This document shows positions 35,313 through 44,027 of a stretch of 64,000 bases of DNA, piece by piece. Positions within the stretch are counted from its first letter, which is position 1; each line of letters opens with the position of its first letter. Position numbers and translations under genes: made by a program. This DNA is from XYD12-FULL-36-8 sp964613805 (GTDB lineage Bacteria; Bacteroidota; Ignavibacteria; Ignavibacteriales; Ignavibacteriaceae): NCBI GenBank assembly GCA_964613805.1, contig CAZTJF010000007.1:1-64000 (forward strand), read 5' to 3'. Below the pieces are notes generated by a model. It did not search any database. It was not told the origin of the DNA and saw nothing but the letters and a program-made list of their open reading frames with translations.

Positions 35313-37295
35313 ATGTTAAACAAAATAATTTCTAACTATGCTCTCTCCGAGCTCTTAGAAGTTGAAAGATATTCTCTAGCTATTGCCGATAAAGACGGGA
35401 ATATTCTTTGGTTCAATACAAGTTTCAAAGAAGAAACTGATTTTACTAAAATAAAAGGGCGATCATTTTTTGAGTTATTCAATATCAAAGATGAAGACGA
35501 TCTCAGCGTTTTGGAAAAGCATAAATCACTTCACCTTAATTCCTCCTATCAACATAAAAACTTAAGCATCATTCCTCTTGTCAATAAAAATAAGCTCGAT
35601 GGTTATTTCCTAAGACTTTATCCTCTTCACATAAGTAGAGCATTTAGCGAAAAACATGAAAGTGTAAGTCAACGGAACATAGAATTTCAAAAGGAACTTC
35701 AAGACATAATTAGCCTCATTGGTAAAGAAATTTCTACGGATGTGTTATGTAAAGAAGTCCTTTCAAGATGTATTAAAATAACCGGCAGCAAATTGGGTTT
35801 TGTAAAATCATTTGGAGTTGATGATCCAAAAGAATTTCTTTCTTACGAAACCAATGAACAATTCGATTTCGATGACGAAGTAAAAAGAGGAGTAAAAACA
35901 AGCTTCTCTTTCTTAACGAAATGGCTAAGTGTAAATAAAAAACCTTTAATAATTACTGCCGATCCTACCAGCATTGGATTTAATTTGGCTCATGTCCTGC
36001 AATCAGAATTCATTCTTATTGTTCCATGTTTTTTCGAAAACGACCTCATTGCCGCAATTGCTTTAGGCACTAAGGGGAAAAAATATTCGCGCTTCGAAGT
36101 TAATTTCATTGAACAATTTTCATCTCTCCTTGCTTTTTCAATAATCAGCATTAAAGCGCGAAATTTAAACGATGTTCTTAGGAGTAAACTAGAGCAAGGA
36201 CAAAAGCTTGAGACAATTGGTAAACTATCGAGCGGCTTGGCACACGATTTTAATAATCTACTTACAAGTATTTTTGCCAGCTTGAACCTGCTTAAAAAGC
36301 GTGTACCGCAAGCCGAGAATGTCACTCGTCTTGTTGATAATATAGAAAATTGTGCTGTGCGTGCAAGAGATCTTACCAAAGGTTTGCTCTCATTCGGAAA
36401 ACCAACAACGAAACAAAAGGACTTAATAAAACCCGCTATACTTATATCTGAAATAGCTAAAGTTGTAAATCAAACTTTTCCAAAAGAGATTGTTTTTGAA
36501 AATAAAACAGAAGATAAATTAAATGATATTCTCGGTAATCCTACCGAAATCTATCAGGTGTTATTAAATCTTTGCGTTAACGCTAAGGAAGCAATTAAGG
36601 ATTCGGGTAAAATTACTTTATCGGCAAAGAATGTAACAATTGATGACAAAAATATTTCAAATTTTCCATGGCTTGATAGAGGAAAATATATTTGCTTCGT
36701 CGTCGCTGATACAGGCGAGGGAATTTCAGAAGAAAATATTCGCAAAATTTTCGATGCTTATTTTTCTACTAAAAAGAAAGAAACCGGCTCTGGTTTAGGA
36801 TTGTATGTTACTAATGGTATTGTAAAAGCACACAACGGATATATAGATGTTACAAGCCATCCGAATCAAGGAACAATCTTTAACGTTTACATTCCTGTAT
36901 ATGAACCAATTAAGCACGAAATAGTTTCAGAACCTTCCGAAAAAATAATTCTTTTGGCTGATGATGAAATAATGCTGCGAGATTTGCTTGCTGAACTTTT
37001 AGAATCAAATGGATTCAATGTAATCAGAGTTTCATCCGGTTCCGAGGTTTTAAAAGTATTAACTGAGGAAATGAAAGTGGATTTGGTGATTATTGATTAT
37101 AACATGCCCGGAATAAATGGTTTGGAATGTGTTGAAGAAATACGAAAACTTAACTATAAAATGCCGGTTATTCTTTCAACAGGCAGCTTATCAATTGAAG
37201 AAAGCCCTGATGTCAAAAAATTTGGAGTTACAAGTCTTGTTACAAAACCATACGAATTTGATACAATGCTTTCAACTATCCGGAGTCTTATCTAA
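35313..37295 (+). CDS. Cytoplasmic hybrid sensor histidine kinase (PAS-GAF-HisKA-REC)
   Basis: 660 aa with no membrane segments, so it senses internal signals. The N-terminal 100 residues form a PAS domain (YSLAIADKDGNILWFNTSFK); a GAF domain follows at about 130-280. The H box is KLSSGLAHDFNNLLTSIFAS with H311, of the NtrB type. The ATPase domain carries VVADTGEGISEENIRKIF and TGSGLGLYVTNGIV. The C-terminal receiver has LADDEIMLRDLL and VIIDYNMPGINGLE. It is coupled to the NtrC-type regulator. Its 3' end overlaps by 24 nt the end of the converging response regulator at 37272. Confidence 0.93.
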   Translation: MLNKIISNYALSELLEVERYSLAIADKDGNILWFNTSFKEETDFTKIKGRSFFELFNIKDEDDLSVLEKHKSLHLNSSYQHKNLSIIPLVNKNKLDGYFLRLYPLHISRAFSEKHESVSQRNIEFQKELQDIISLIGKEISTDVLCKEVLSRCIKITGSKLGFVKSFGVDDPKEFLSYETNEQFDFDDEVKRGVKTSFSFLTKWLSVNKKPLIITADPTSIGFNLAHVLQSEFILIVPCFFENDLIAAIALGTKGKKYSRFEVNFIEQFSSLLAFSIISIKARNLNDVLRSKLEQGQKLETIGKLSSGLAHDFNNLLTSIFASLNLLKKRVPQAENVTRLVDNIENCAVRARDLTKGLLSFGKPTTKQKDLIKPAILISEIAKVVNQTFPKEIVFENKTEDKLNDILGNPTEIYQVLLNLCVNAKEAIKDSGKITLSAKNVTIDDKNISNFPWLDRGKYICFVVADTGEGISEENIRKIFDAYFSTKKKETGSGLGLYVTNGIVKAHNGYIDVTSHPNQGTIFNVYIPVYEPIKHEIVSEPSEKIILLADDEIMLRDLLAELLESNGFNVIRVSSGSEVLKVLTEEMKVDLVIIDYNMPGINGLECVEEIRKLNYKMPVILSTGSLSIEESPDVKKFGVTSLVTKPYEFDTMLSTIRSLI

Positions 37296-37976
37296 ATATT
37301 TTTCCGGTATTTCCTTCTCCCGTTCTGCTTCTACCATTTTAATATTCTTTGCATAATCTGAAGTGAGCGGTTTTTTAATTGCATTTAACTGATTAAGAAT
37401 ATTGGTAATCTCATTAACTGCTGTTTCGATATAACCCAGTCGGTTTAAAATTGCATCTTTAGAAATTTGTTCTTTATTTAATTCTCTTTTTATTGCTGCT
37501 GAAGAAAGACTCATTAACGTAAGCGGCTGTTTAATTTTATGATTAGTGGTTACAACAGTTGCCGCATACATGCTTCTTTTTTCAGCTTCAATTACTTGCT
37601 TATGTGCATCGGCAAGTTTTAATGCAGAGTTAATACGAGCTAGCATTTCCACCTTTTCGAACGGTTTTTTTATATAATCAAACGCACCAGCTTCTAATCC
37701 TTCTTTTGCATCTTCGGCACCTGATTTTGCCGTTACGATTATTATCGGAATATCGGCTGTAGAAGGATCTTGCTTAAGGATTTTACAAGCTTCTATGCCA
37801 GACATTTCGGGCATCATAACATCTAAAAGAATTAGATCGGGCATGTCGCTTATTGCCTTTGCAATTCCTGTTTTACCGTCATACGCAGTTATAACCTCAT
37901 AACCTTCATTCTCAAGTCGGTCTTGAAGCAGAAATACGTTTTCAGGTAAATCATCAACAACTAATATTCGTTTCAT
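37272..37976 (-). CDS. Response regulator with a helical DHp-like output domain
   Basis: 234 aa. A canonical receiver occupies 1-125 (RILVVDDLPENVFLLQDRLE, LILLDVMMPEMSGIEA, VTAKSGAEDAKEGLEAGAFD then YIKKPF). The remaining 110 residues are helical and include TTNHKIKQPLTLMSLSSAAI, which looks like the H box of a histidine kinase DHp domain, but no ATPase domain follows. It may dimerise, accept phosphate on the His, or bind another kinase. It starts 2 nt after the hybrid kinase gene and ends the long minus-strand run; its tail overlaps the opposing kinase gene. Confidence 0.85.
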   Translation of the reverse strand: MKRILVVDDLPENVFLLQDRLENEGYEVITAYDGKTGIAKAISDMPDLILLDVMMPEMSGIEACKILKQDPSTADIPIIIVTAKSGAEDAKEGLEAGAFDYIKKPFEKVEMLARINSALKLADAHKQVIEAEKRSMYAATVVTTNHKIKQPLTLMSLSSAAIKRELNKEQISKDAILNRLGYIETAVNEITNILNQLNAIKKPLTSDYAKNIKMVEAEREKEIPEKYLDKTPDS

Positions 37977-37977
37977 A

Positions 37978-40900
37978 TTAACTGGCTCTTATCTTTGAAA
38001 ATAATTTTTCAATCTTAAATGAAATAACACCAGTATTAACTGGCTTAGTTATATAATCATCAAAACCATTTTTTAGAATTATCTGTCTATCTTCCAGCAT
38101 AGCTCGTGCAGTGACAGCGAATACAGAAATATGCCGCCAATTTGGGTTTTCTCTAATCTTCTTTATCGTTTGGAAACCATCCATTTCCGGCATCATTATA
38201 TCCAATAAAATAAGATCGGGTGAACTTTCTCCTAAAATGCTAAGACATTCGAGTCCATTATTTGCAACCAGAGTTTTACAATTGCAAGATTTTACGATTT
38301 CGTCGACCGTAAACAAAGCATCGGGATCATCATCAACAATTAGAACTTCTCCAAGAAATTTCTTTTGTTTTTCATCAATAGGAATAATTTCTTCCTGCTT
38401 GCTGATTGTTTCTAATGGTGGAGTACTTATAATATTGTCAAAAACTGTTGAATACTCGTCTATTCTAATTCTATCTCTAACAATTTTGAGGACATCAAGC
38501 GGATGATTATTTGATTTGAATGTGATTTCCTCAACTGTATTCTGAAGAGATTTTATTTCTTGTTCGTTCAAATTCTTTAAGGTGCTTATTATAATCGGAA
38601 TATGTTTGGTCTCTTTGTGGTTTTTTAGCTCATGTGTAAGTGAGATTCCATCTATCCCGGGCATAAGCAATTCCATAATTATAAGATCGGGTTGAATGTC
38701 AACAATCTTATCAAATGCAAGCTGCCCATCTTTAATGAAGTGAACTGAGATTCCATCGTTTAGTAATGCTGATTTTAATCTTTCATATTCATTTTCATCA
38801 TGGTCAACAAGAACAATTTGTTCGATCTTCTTCCTGGCATAATTTTCTAATTTATTAAAAGCAGACAGAAGTTCAGTGAGTGAAATTGGTTTTACAAAAT
38901 ATTCAAAAGCACCAAGTCCATACCCAATGTTTTTATCGCCAACAATAGAGACTAAGATAACGGGAATATCTTTGGTTGATGGATTTTCTTTTAATTCCTT
39001 GAGAACAGTCCATCCATCCTTATTAGGCAGCAATAAATCTAAAGTTATTGCAAACGGCTGGAGTTCCTTTGCCAGTTTCAATCCACTAATACCATTATCC
39101 GCATAAGCAACGTTGTAACCTCGTGATTGTAAATATTCACCGATAGTAAGACGAATGTCCGCATCGTCATCAATTACAAGGATTGGATTTTTTCTGTTTC
39201 TCTTTAAGGTGTTAATATCAATAGTTGAAGTTTCGTCTATTTTTGCCGAACCAAAATTAAGAGGAATTGTGAATGAGAAAACCGAACCATTGTTTATCTC
39301 ACTTTTAACACTTAATGATCCATCGAGCATCTCTGCCATTTTTTTACAAATAGATAATCCCAATCCTGTACCGCTGTATTTCCGACTTGCAGTACCATCG
39401 ATTTGCCTGAATTCTTCAAATATTATTTTTTGATTCTCTTCAGAAATTCCAACTCCAGAATCGAGAACATCAAATATCAATTTAGATTCAGAAGATACCT
39501 TTATGTGAAGTTCAGCAAAACCCCGCTCAGTAAATTTAACTGCATTGCCTAAAAGATTAATAAGAACTTGTGTTAGTTTTCCTCTATCTGTATTTATTAA
39601 AATATTAGTGTTAATTTTTCTTACTATTCTAAAATCCAATTTTTTCTTTAGTGCCAATGGTCTAATTGACGCTTCAACATCAAAAATGATATCCTCAAGC
39701 AGAATTTCTTCATTTCGAAGGTCCATTTTTCCTGCTTCTATTTTTGAGAGATCAAGAATATCATTCAACAGATTCATTAACCGTTTCCCGCTGCGATGTA
39801 CAATTTCCAAACGCTCTTTGGTTTTAGGATTTAATGAAGAACCTTCTTCAAGCATCAATTCTGTTAATCCAAGCACGGAATTCATTGGCGTACGCAGCTC
39901 GTGAGACATGCTTGCAAGAAATTGAGATTTCAGCTTTGTTGATTCCTCAGCTCTCCGTTTCTGTACTTCTAATTCACTTGCCTTATCTTTCAACTCAGTA
40001 TGTAATCGTACTAATGATTCGTTCTGTCTTTTAACTTGTTCGTTCTGTTTTTGATATTCTTCATTCAGTAATTTTAATTCAACAACAAGATTTTCAAGCT
40101 GAACTAACGCAAAAGCATTGTTCAGCCCAATAGCAAGCTGTTCCTGAATCTTCGACAGATAGTTTTTCACCTCTTGTGATGGCTTTTCTAAACCGCCCAG
40201 TTCAATTATTGCAATTACTTCGTTATTATAAATTATTGGAATTACCAGCATATGCTTAATTTCAAGCGATATGATTCCTGATGAAACAGTCGGAAAATTT
40301 TTTTCGAAATTAAGTTCCAGCACTTCGCGATTTTTTATTGCTGATTCAAAAAACTCTAAATCTTCAGGAGTATCTTTTGGTTTTATACCGTACGAACGAA
40401 TTAGAGAAATCGAATTATCTTTTACGGCATGGATGGCACCAACATTGAAACCACATGTTTTAATAATTTTATTTAAGGCAGCATCAGCAATTTCCTTTAA
40501 AGTAGCATTTCGATTAATTAAAGAAATAAAATCGGAATAATCATTTATCTCGCGATTGTGTTTATCTAACTCATCAAGCATATTATTAAAAGCCGAGGCC
40601 AATTCTCCGATTTCATCTTTTGATTTAATTTCGATTTTATTTTTGAAATTTCCATGCTTTGTCAATTTTGTTGCGTTATTTAATAAGCTAAGCTGACTTC
40701 TAATTCTTTGTGTAAAAACAAAAGTTAAAATTAGCGAGAGGACTACGCCTGCAATTCCAACAGTGATTAGAATATATCCAATACTGGAACGTAAATCCGC
40801 CGCTTCATTAAGTGTTGAAAAAATTAGAAAGTTTAGATTTTGGTTTTCATTAACACTTGGCGAAATTCTACAAAGTGTTGATATAATATCCGCTTGATTA

Positions 40901-41511
40901 GAAACTTCAGAATGAACATCAAATTTTTCTCGGTGGGATAAAGTATTGTATGCTTTGTTCAAAAAGTAAATGTATTGCTGATTTGCTGACTGATTAGATA
41001 CCTGCAAAATTGAGTTATCGGTTATGATAGCAACTTGTGCATTAATTTTTTGTGCAATGGAATTGAGAAACCCATCTGTTAGCAGCCGGCCATAGTAAAC
41101 CAATGTCCCGTCTGAAAACGTATGACTTTTTATAACTGCCGAGGGATTATTCTCGATGAATTCTTCAATAGATATGGCTTTTCCTGAAATGTTGACCCAC
41201 TCTTTTGCAATCGAACGAGAGAAGAATTTCGGATTCTGCGAGCTTATCTCAAAGATAAAATCAATTTGGGAGGTTTTCAATTTTTCACTTGAAAACAAAT
41301 CTGCTTTGGACAATCGAGAAAAATCGTCTTTGGTATTTTGAAAGGTTTCGTTAAATGCTAATATAAAATCGTTAGAGGATTTAAGGAGGTATTTAGATTG
41401 CTGGCTGGTAAGAACATTATACATTATCGAATAGAAAGCGAAGGAGGCACTTCCTATAATTAATACTACTACAAAAAAGTTAATAAAAAGTATTCGGTAG
41501 CTTATTTTCAT
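37978..41511 (-). CDS. Membrane hybrid histidine kinase with three receiver domains
   Basis: 1177 aa. Domains in order: membrane helix 1 (about 8-30), periplasmic sensor region to about 240, helix 2 (IGYILITVGIAGVVLSLILT), HAMP (DEIGELASAFNNMLDELDKH), GAF (about 325-470), coiled coil (470-530), HisKA with H537 in SMSHELRTPMN, ATPase (DSGVGISEENQKIIFEEF, TGLGLSICKKMAEML), then receivers 1-3. Receiver 1 has D825 and receiver 3 has D1104, but receiver 2 has E947 at the acceptor position (LIIMELLMPGIDG) and cannot be phosphorylated normally. It sits directly downstream of the pilus genes and between two response regulators, so it probably controls the pilus machine. Confidence 0.93.
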   Translation of the reverse strand: MKISYRILFINFFVVVLIIGSASFAFYSIMYNVLTSQQSKYLLKSSNDFILAFNETFQNTKDDFSRLSKADLFSSEKLKTSQIDFIFEISSQNPKFFSRSIAKEWVNISGKAISIEEFIENNPSAVIKSHTFSDGTLVYYGRLLTDGFLNSIAQKINAQVAIITDNSILQVSNQSANQQYIYFLNKAYNTLSHREKFDVHSEVSNQADIISTLCRISPSVNENQNLNFLIFSTLNEAADLRSSIGYILITVGIAGVVLSLILTFVFTQRIRSQLSLLNNATKLTKHGNFKNKIEIKSKDEIGELASAFNNMLDELDKHNREINDYSDFISLINRNATLKEIADAALNKIIKTCGFNVGAIHAVKDNSISLIRSYGIKPKDTPEDLEFFESAIKNREVLELNFEKNFPTVSSGIISLEIKHMLVIPIIYNNEVIAIIELGGLEKPSQEVKNYLSKIQEQLAIGLNNAFALVQLENLVVELKLLNEEYQKQNEQVKRQNESLVRLHTELKDKASELEVQKRRAEESTKLKSQFLASMSHELRTPMNSVLGLTELMLEEGSSLNPKTKERLEIVHRSGKRLMNLLNDILDLSKIEAGKMDLRNEEILLEDIIFDVEASIRPLALKKKLDFRIVRKINTNILINTDRGKLTQVLINLLGNAVKFTERGFAELHIKVSSESKLIFDVLDSGVGISEENQKIIFEEFRQIDGTASRKYSGTGLGLSICKKMAEMLDGSLSVKSEINNGSVFSFTIPLNFGSAKIDETSTIDINTLKRNRKNPILVIDDDADIRLTIGEYLQSRGYNVAYADNGISGLKLAKELQPFAITLDLLLPNKDGWTVLKELKENPSTKDIPVILVSIVGDKNIGYGLGAFEYFVKPISLTELLSAFNKLENYARKKIEQIVLVDHDENEYERLKSALLNDGISVHFIKDGQLAFDKIVDIQPDLIIMELLMPGIDGISLTHELKNHKETKHIPIIISTLKNLNEQEIKSLQNTVEEITFKSNNHPLDVLKIVRDRIRIDEYSTVFDNIISTPPLETISKQEEIIPIDEKQKKFLGEVLIVDDDPDALFTVDEIVKSCNCKTLVANNGLECLSILGESSPDLILLDIMMPEMDGFQTIKKIRENPNWRHISVFAVTARAMLEDRQIILKNGFDDYITKPVNTGVISFKIEKLFSKIRAS

Positions 41512-41513
41512 TA

Positions 41514-41879
41514 CTAATCATCTCGCTGCAGAACCTTACGGATTGTTATTAATAACTCATCAAAGTCATAAGGTTTACTAATAAAGTCACTTGCACCAAG
41601 CCGCGCCGAATCAATAGCGCTTTTCACATCGGCATAAGCAGTTAGAACAACCACTTTTACATCAAACTTGTTTTCTGAAATTTCTTTGAGTATCTCGTAT
41701 CCATCCTTTTCAGGCAGAACCAAGTCCAGAAGTATAAGATCAACTGAATTTGTTGTCAGGTAATCATATACTTCTGTTCCGCTTAAGAGAAAATCTGTTT
41801 CGTATCCTACTTCGGACAGTTCTTCCCTAAGCGTGGTGCAAACGTTTAAGTCGTCATCAACAATTAATATTGATTCCAT
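41514..41879 (-). CDS. Single-domain response regulator
   Basis: 121 aa, a receiver domain only: ILIVDDDLNVCTTLREELSE, acceptor Asp in LILLDLVLPEKDGYEI, VVLTAYADVKSAIDSARLGA and SKPYDFDELL. With no output domain it would act by protein contact, like CheY or PilG, which suits its position 9 nt after the secretin gene and 2 nt before the hybrid kinase gene. A likely partner is the pilus motor, by inference. Confidence 0.92.
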   Translation of the reverse strand: MESILIVDDDLNVCTTLREELSEVGYETDFLLSGTEVYDYLTTNSVDLILLDLVLPEKDGYEILKEISENKFDVKVVVLTAYADVKSAIDSARLGASDFISKPYDFDELLITIRKVLQRDD

Positions 41880-41888
41880 ATAACGGCT

Positions 41889-43121
41889 CTAATTACCGCT
41901 TACCGGCTGCTGATTAAAATGATACATTCGTAGTTTTTCTCTCTGCTTTAAAACCTCATCTCGAATGGGGCTTATAGAATTTGTTCCGGCAAGCCGATCC
42001 TTAAGCGTGGGAAGAAGCTCTGCTTTAAGAAGAATAACAAGTTCTTTTTTGATAAGACGAACTTCATCAGATCCAAATAAATATCTAAGTCCAAAAACAT
42101 ACCAAGGAAGATCTTTAAGAATAGGAACACCTGAGCGTATTTTAACTTCATCATTTACAAATAGTCCACCGATAATAGTTTCTTCTCCATTGAGCATTAT
42201 AACTTCTGTAGAAGCTTGGGTTTTATTAATTATGGTGTTTGAAGGATCCGGCACAAATGTGCTTCTTTCAGCAACAATTTTAAGAAGTACATAATCTATA
42301 CCTTCTTCGCTAATAACAAATGGAGTAACATTTATTATTGATCCGGTTGAAAAAAAGTTTTCAACAACATTACCTGCAAAGTCCTTTTGCTTAATAGATA
42401 TATCTGAACCCACTTGAATTCTTCCTTGACGGCCATCTCTAACTACAACGTTCGGACTTGCAATGACCTCACCAATGTTTTCAGTTTCAAAAAATTTAAA
42501 TATTGCTGTGGCTTCACCGAAAAAGTTACCAACATTAAAATCGCCCGCAACACCCAAATCAAAGGTTGGTTCCTGAACAGTAGTTGTTCCTTGTGTTTGA
42601 GATTTGGTTTTATCTATTCCTAAGAGACCACCAAGATCCAATCCCTTCTTTTCAAAAATAACTTTCCAATCAACGCCTCTTTTTCTTGCTTCATTTACAT
42701 CCATTTCAAAAAAGACAGCCGAGATTTTCACTTCCCGTGAGTCTACCGGTACATAAGTATCAGCAGTTCTATTGTCTACCTTTTCACCTCTCTTTTTTAT
42801 AATAACGACATCTTCTTTTTCTTCATACATCAATCCTCTGAATTGAACTAAAACCACCAATGCTTTTTCATACTGCATATTCTCTATTTCGATTCCTATT
42901 GGCTCAGCGCTTTGCACAGTAGAAACAACCCTTTTGCCCTTTATGCTTTCACTTACTTTATTTAAGAGCTCCACCGCTTTATCAAAAGGAAGATTAGCAG
43001 ACATGGTAACTAGTTCATCGGGATTAATGTAACCCTTAAACTGTCTCTCAAGATATTGCTGAGAGAACCCTACTGCCGCAACAAATAAAACCAATGCTAA
43101 AGTCAAGATAATTTTTTTCAT
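41889..43121 (-). CDS. Short secretin (type IV pilus / type II secretion outer-membrane channel)
   Basis: The start at ATG 43121 gives a signal peptide (KKIILTLALVLFVAAVGFSQ) and has GAGAG upstream; the frame opens at 43136. 410 aa, much shorter than PilQ (about 700). Residues about 25-115 form an STN-type domain (MQYEKALVVLVQFRGLMYEE). The C-terminal secretin domain carries EVIMLNGEETIIGGLFVNDE, GVPILKDLPWYVFGLRYLFG and KELVILLKAELL. Several N domains of PilQ are missing. It should form the outer-membrane pore for the pilus, following the PilO-PilP gene by 15 nt. Confidence 0.9.
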   Translation of the reverse strand: MKKIILTLALVLFVAAVGFSQQYLERQFKGYINPDELVTMSANLPFDKAVELLNKVSESIKGKRVVSTVQSAEPIGIEIENMQYEKALVVLVQFRGLMYEEKEDVVIIKKRGEKVDNRTADTYVPVDSREVKISAVFFEMDVNEARKRGVDWKVIFEKKGLDLGGLLGIDKTKSQTQGTTTVQEPTFDLGVAGDFNVGNFFGEATAIFKFFETENIGEVIASPNVVVRDGRQGRIQVGSDISIKQKDFAGNVVENFFSTGSIINVTPFVISEEGIDYVLLKIVAERSTFVPDPSNTIINKTQASTEVIMLNGEETIIGGLFVNDEVKIRSGVPILKDLPWYVFGLRYLFGSDEVRLIKKELVILLKAELLPTLKDRLAGTNSISPIRDEVLKQREKLRMYHFNQQPVSGN

Positions 43122-43136
43122 AACATTCACTCTCAT

Positions 43137-44027
43137 TTATTTTTTCTTATTTAATTCTTCTTTTTCCAAAAACAACTCTGCTTTTTCGATTACACCTCCC
43201 CTGTTAATAATAAATTTAACTTTATTATTCTTGTAATCGATACTTGTCAAATAGCCCAGGTAAACAGGTTCACCCTCCCACAATAAATACGTGCTGCCGG
43301 CTGCATCTACAAGAAATGCTCCTTCGGGTACAAGTGCAAGAAGTTTTGCACCTTGAACATCAAGCAATCCTTCGGTATTTGCCGGAATTTCATTTCTTAA
43401 TAATGGGTAGAATGCATCATACAATGGGCGTGCAGAAAGGTTGTTCTCAACAAATTCTGCTGTTGCGAAGCGATTATCACTCGAAAAGTACGCATGAACC
43501 ACTAATGCAAAACTAACTATGAATTTTGGTCCTTCTTCTTTATCTGTTTTAACGAGGCCACCAAGGTTGATTGAAGCTATCTTTTTAAGTTCCTTACTCT
43601 GTTCAATTCCATAAATAAATTTGTAAAGATCATTATATGGAGCAACACCTTTAAGTTTATACTCATAATAGAAAAAATCTCTCTCTTGCTTTTGCTCTGC
43701 ATATTCCACATCAATTTTTATATCAGCAGATAATCCATTGGCTAACTTGGTTACAAAGTCGTAAAACTTAACAGAGGAAAGATTTTGCGGAATATTAAAT
43801 TTTCTGGCAGCTAATACAGAATCGAGAATAACTGCTCTTTTGTAAAGGTCTTCATACTGGAGTGTTAATTGCTCTGTATTATAATCGTTTGCTTTTAATT
43901 CTCTTAGCTTGTCTTCTTTGGCAGAAAGTTCACCGCGTTGAAAAATTAATATATACGCTCCACCAGCTAATAAAATAAATACAAGCAGCGCTACAAGAGC
44001 AAGTGTATTTTTTAGTTTCCTGTTCAT
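43137..44027 (-). CDS. PilO-like alignment protein fused to a PilP-like domain
   Basis: 296 aa. One membrane helix (10-30, ALVALLVFILLAGGAYILIF) is followed by a coiled coil and the PilO-type ferredoxin-like domain (FVTKLANGLSADIKIDVEYA, PYNDLYKFIYGIEQSKELKK). From about residue 215, LLDVQGAKLLALVPEGAFLV and EPVYLGYLTSIDYKNNKVKF resemble PilP, which bridges to the secretin. In model systems PilO and PilP are separate proteins. The gene overlaps pilM-pilN by 4 nt and touches the secretin gene. The PilP part is inferred from pattern and position. Confidence 0.7.
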   Translation of the reverse strand: MNRKLKNTLALVALLVFILLAGGAYILIFQRGELSAKEDKLRELKANDYNTEQLTLQYEDLYKRAVILDSVLAARKFNIPQNLSSVKFYDFVTKLANGLSADIKIDVEYAEQKQERDFFYYEYKLKGVAPYNDLYKFIYGIEQSKELKKIASINLGGLVKTDKEEGPKFIVSFALVVHAYFSSDNRFATAEFVENNLSARPLYDAFYPLLRNEIPANTEGLLDVQGAKLLALVPEGAFLVDAAGSTYLLWEGEPVYLGYLTSIDYKNNKVKFIINRGGVIEKAELFLEKEELNKKK

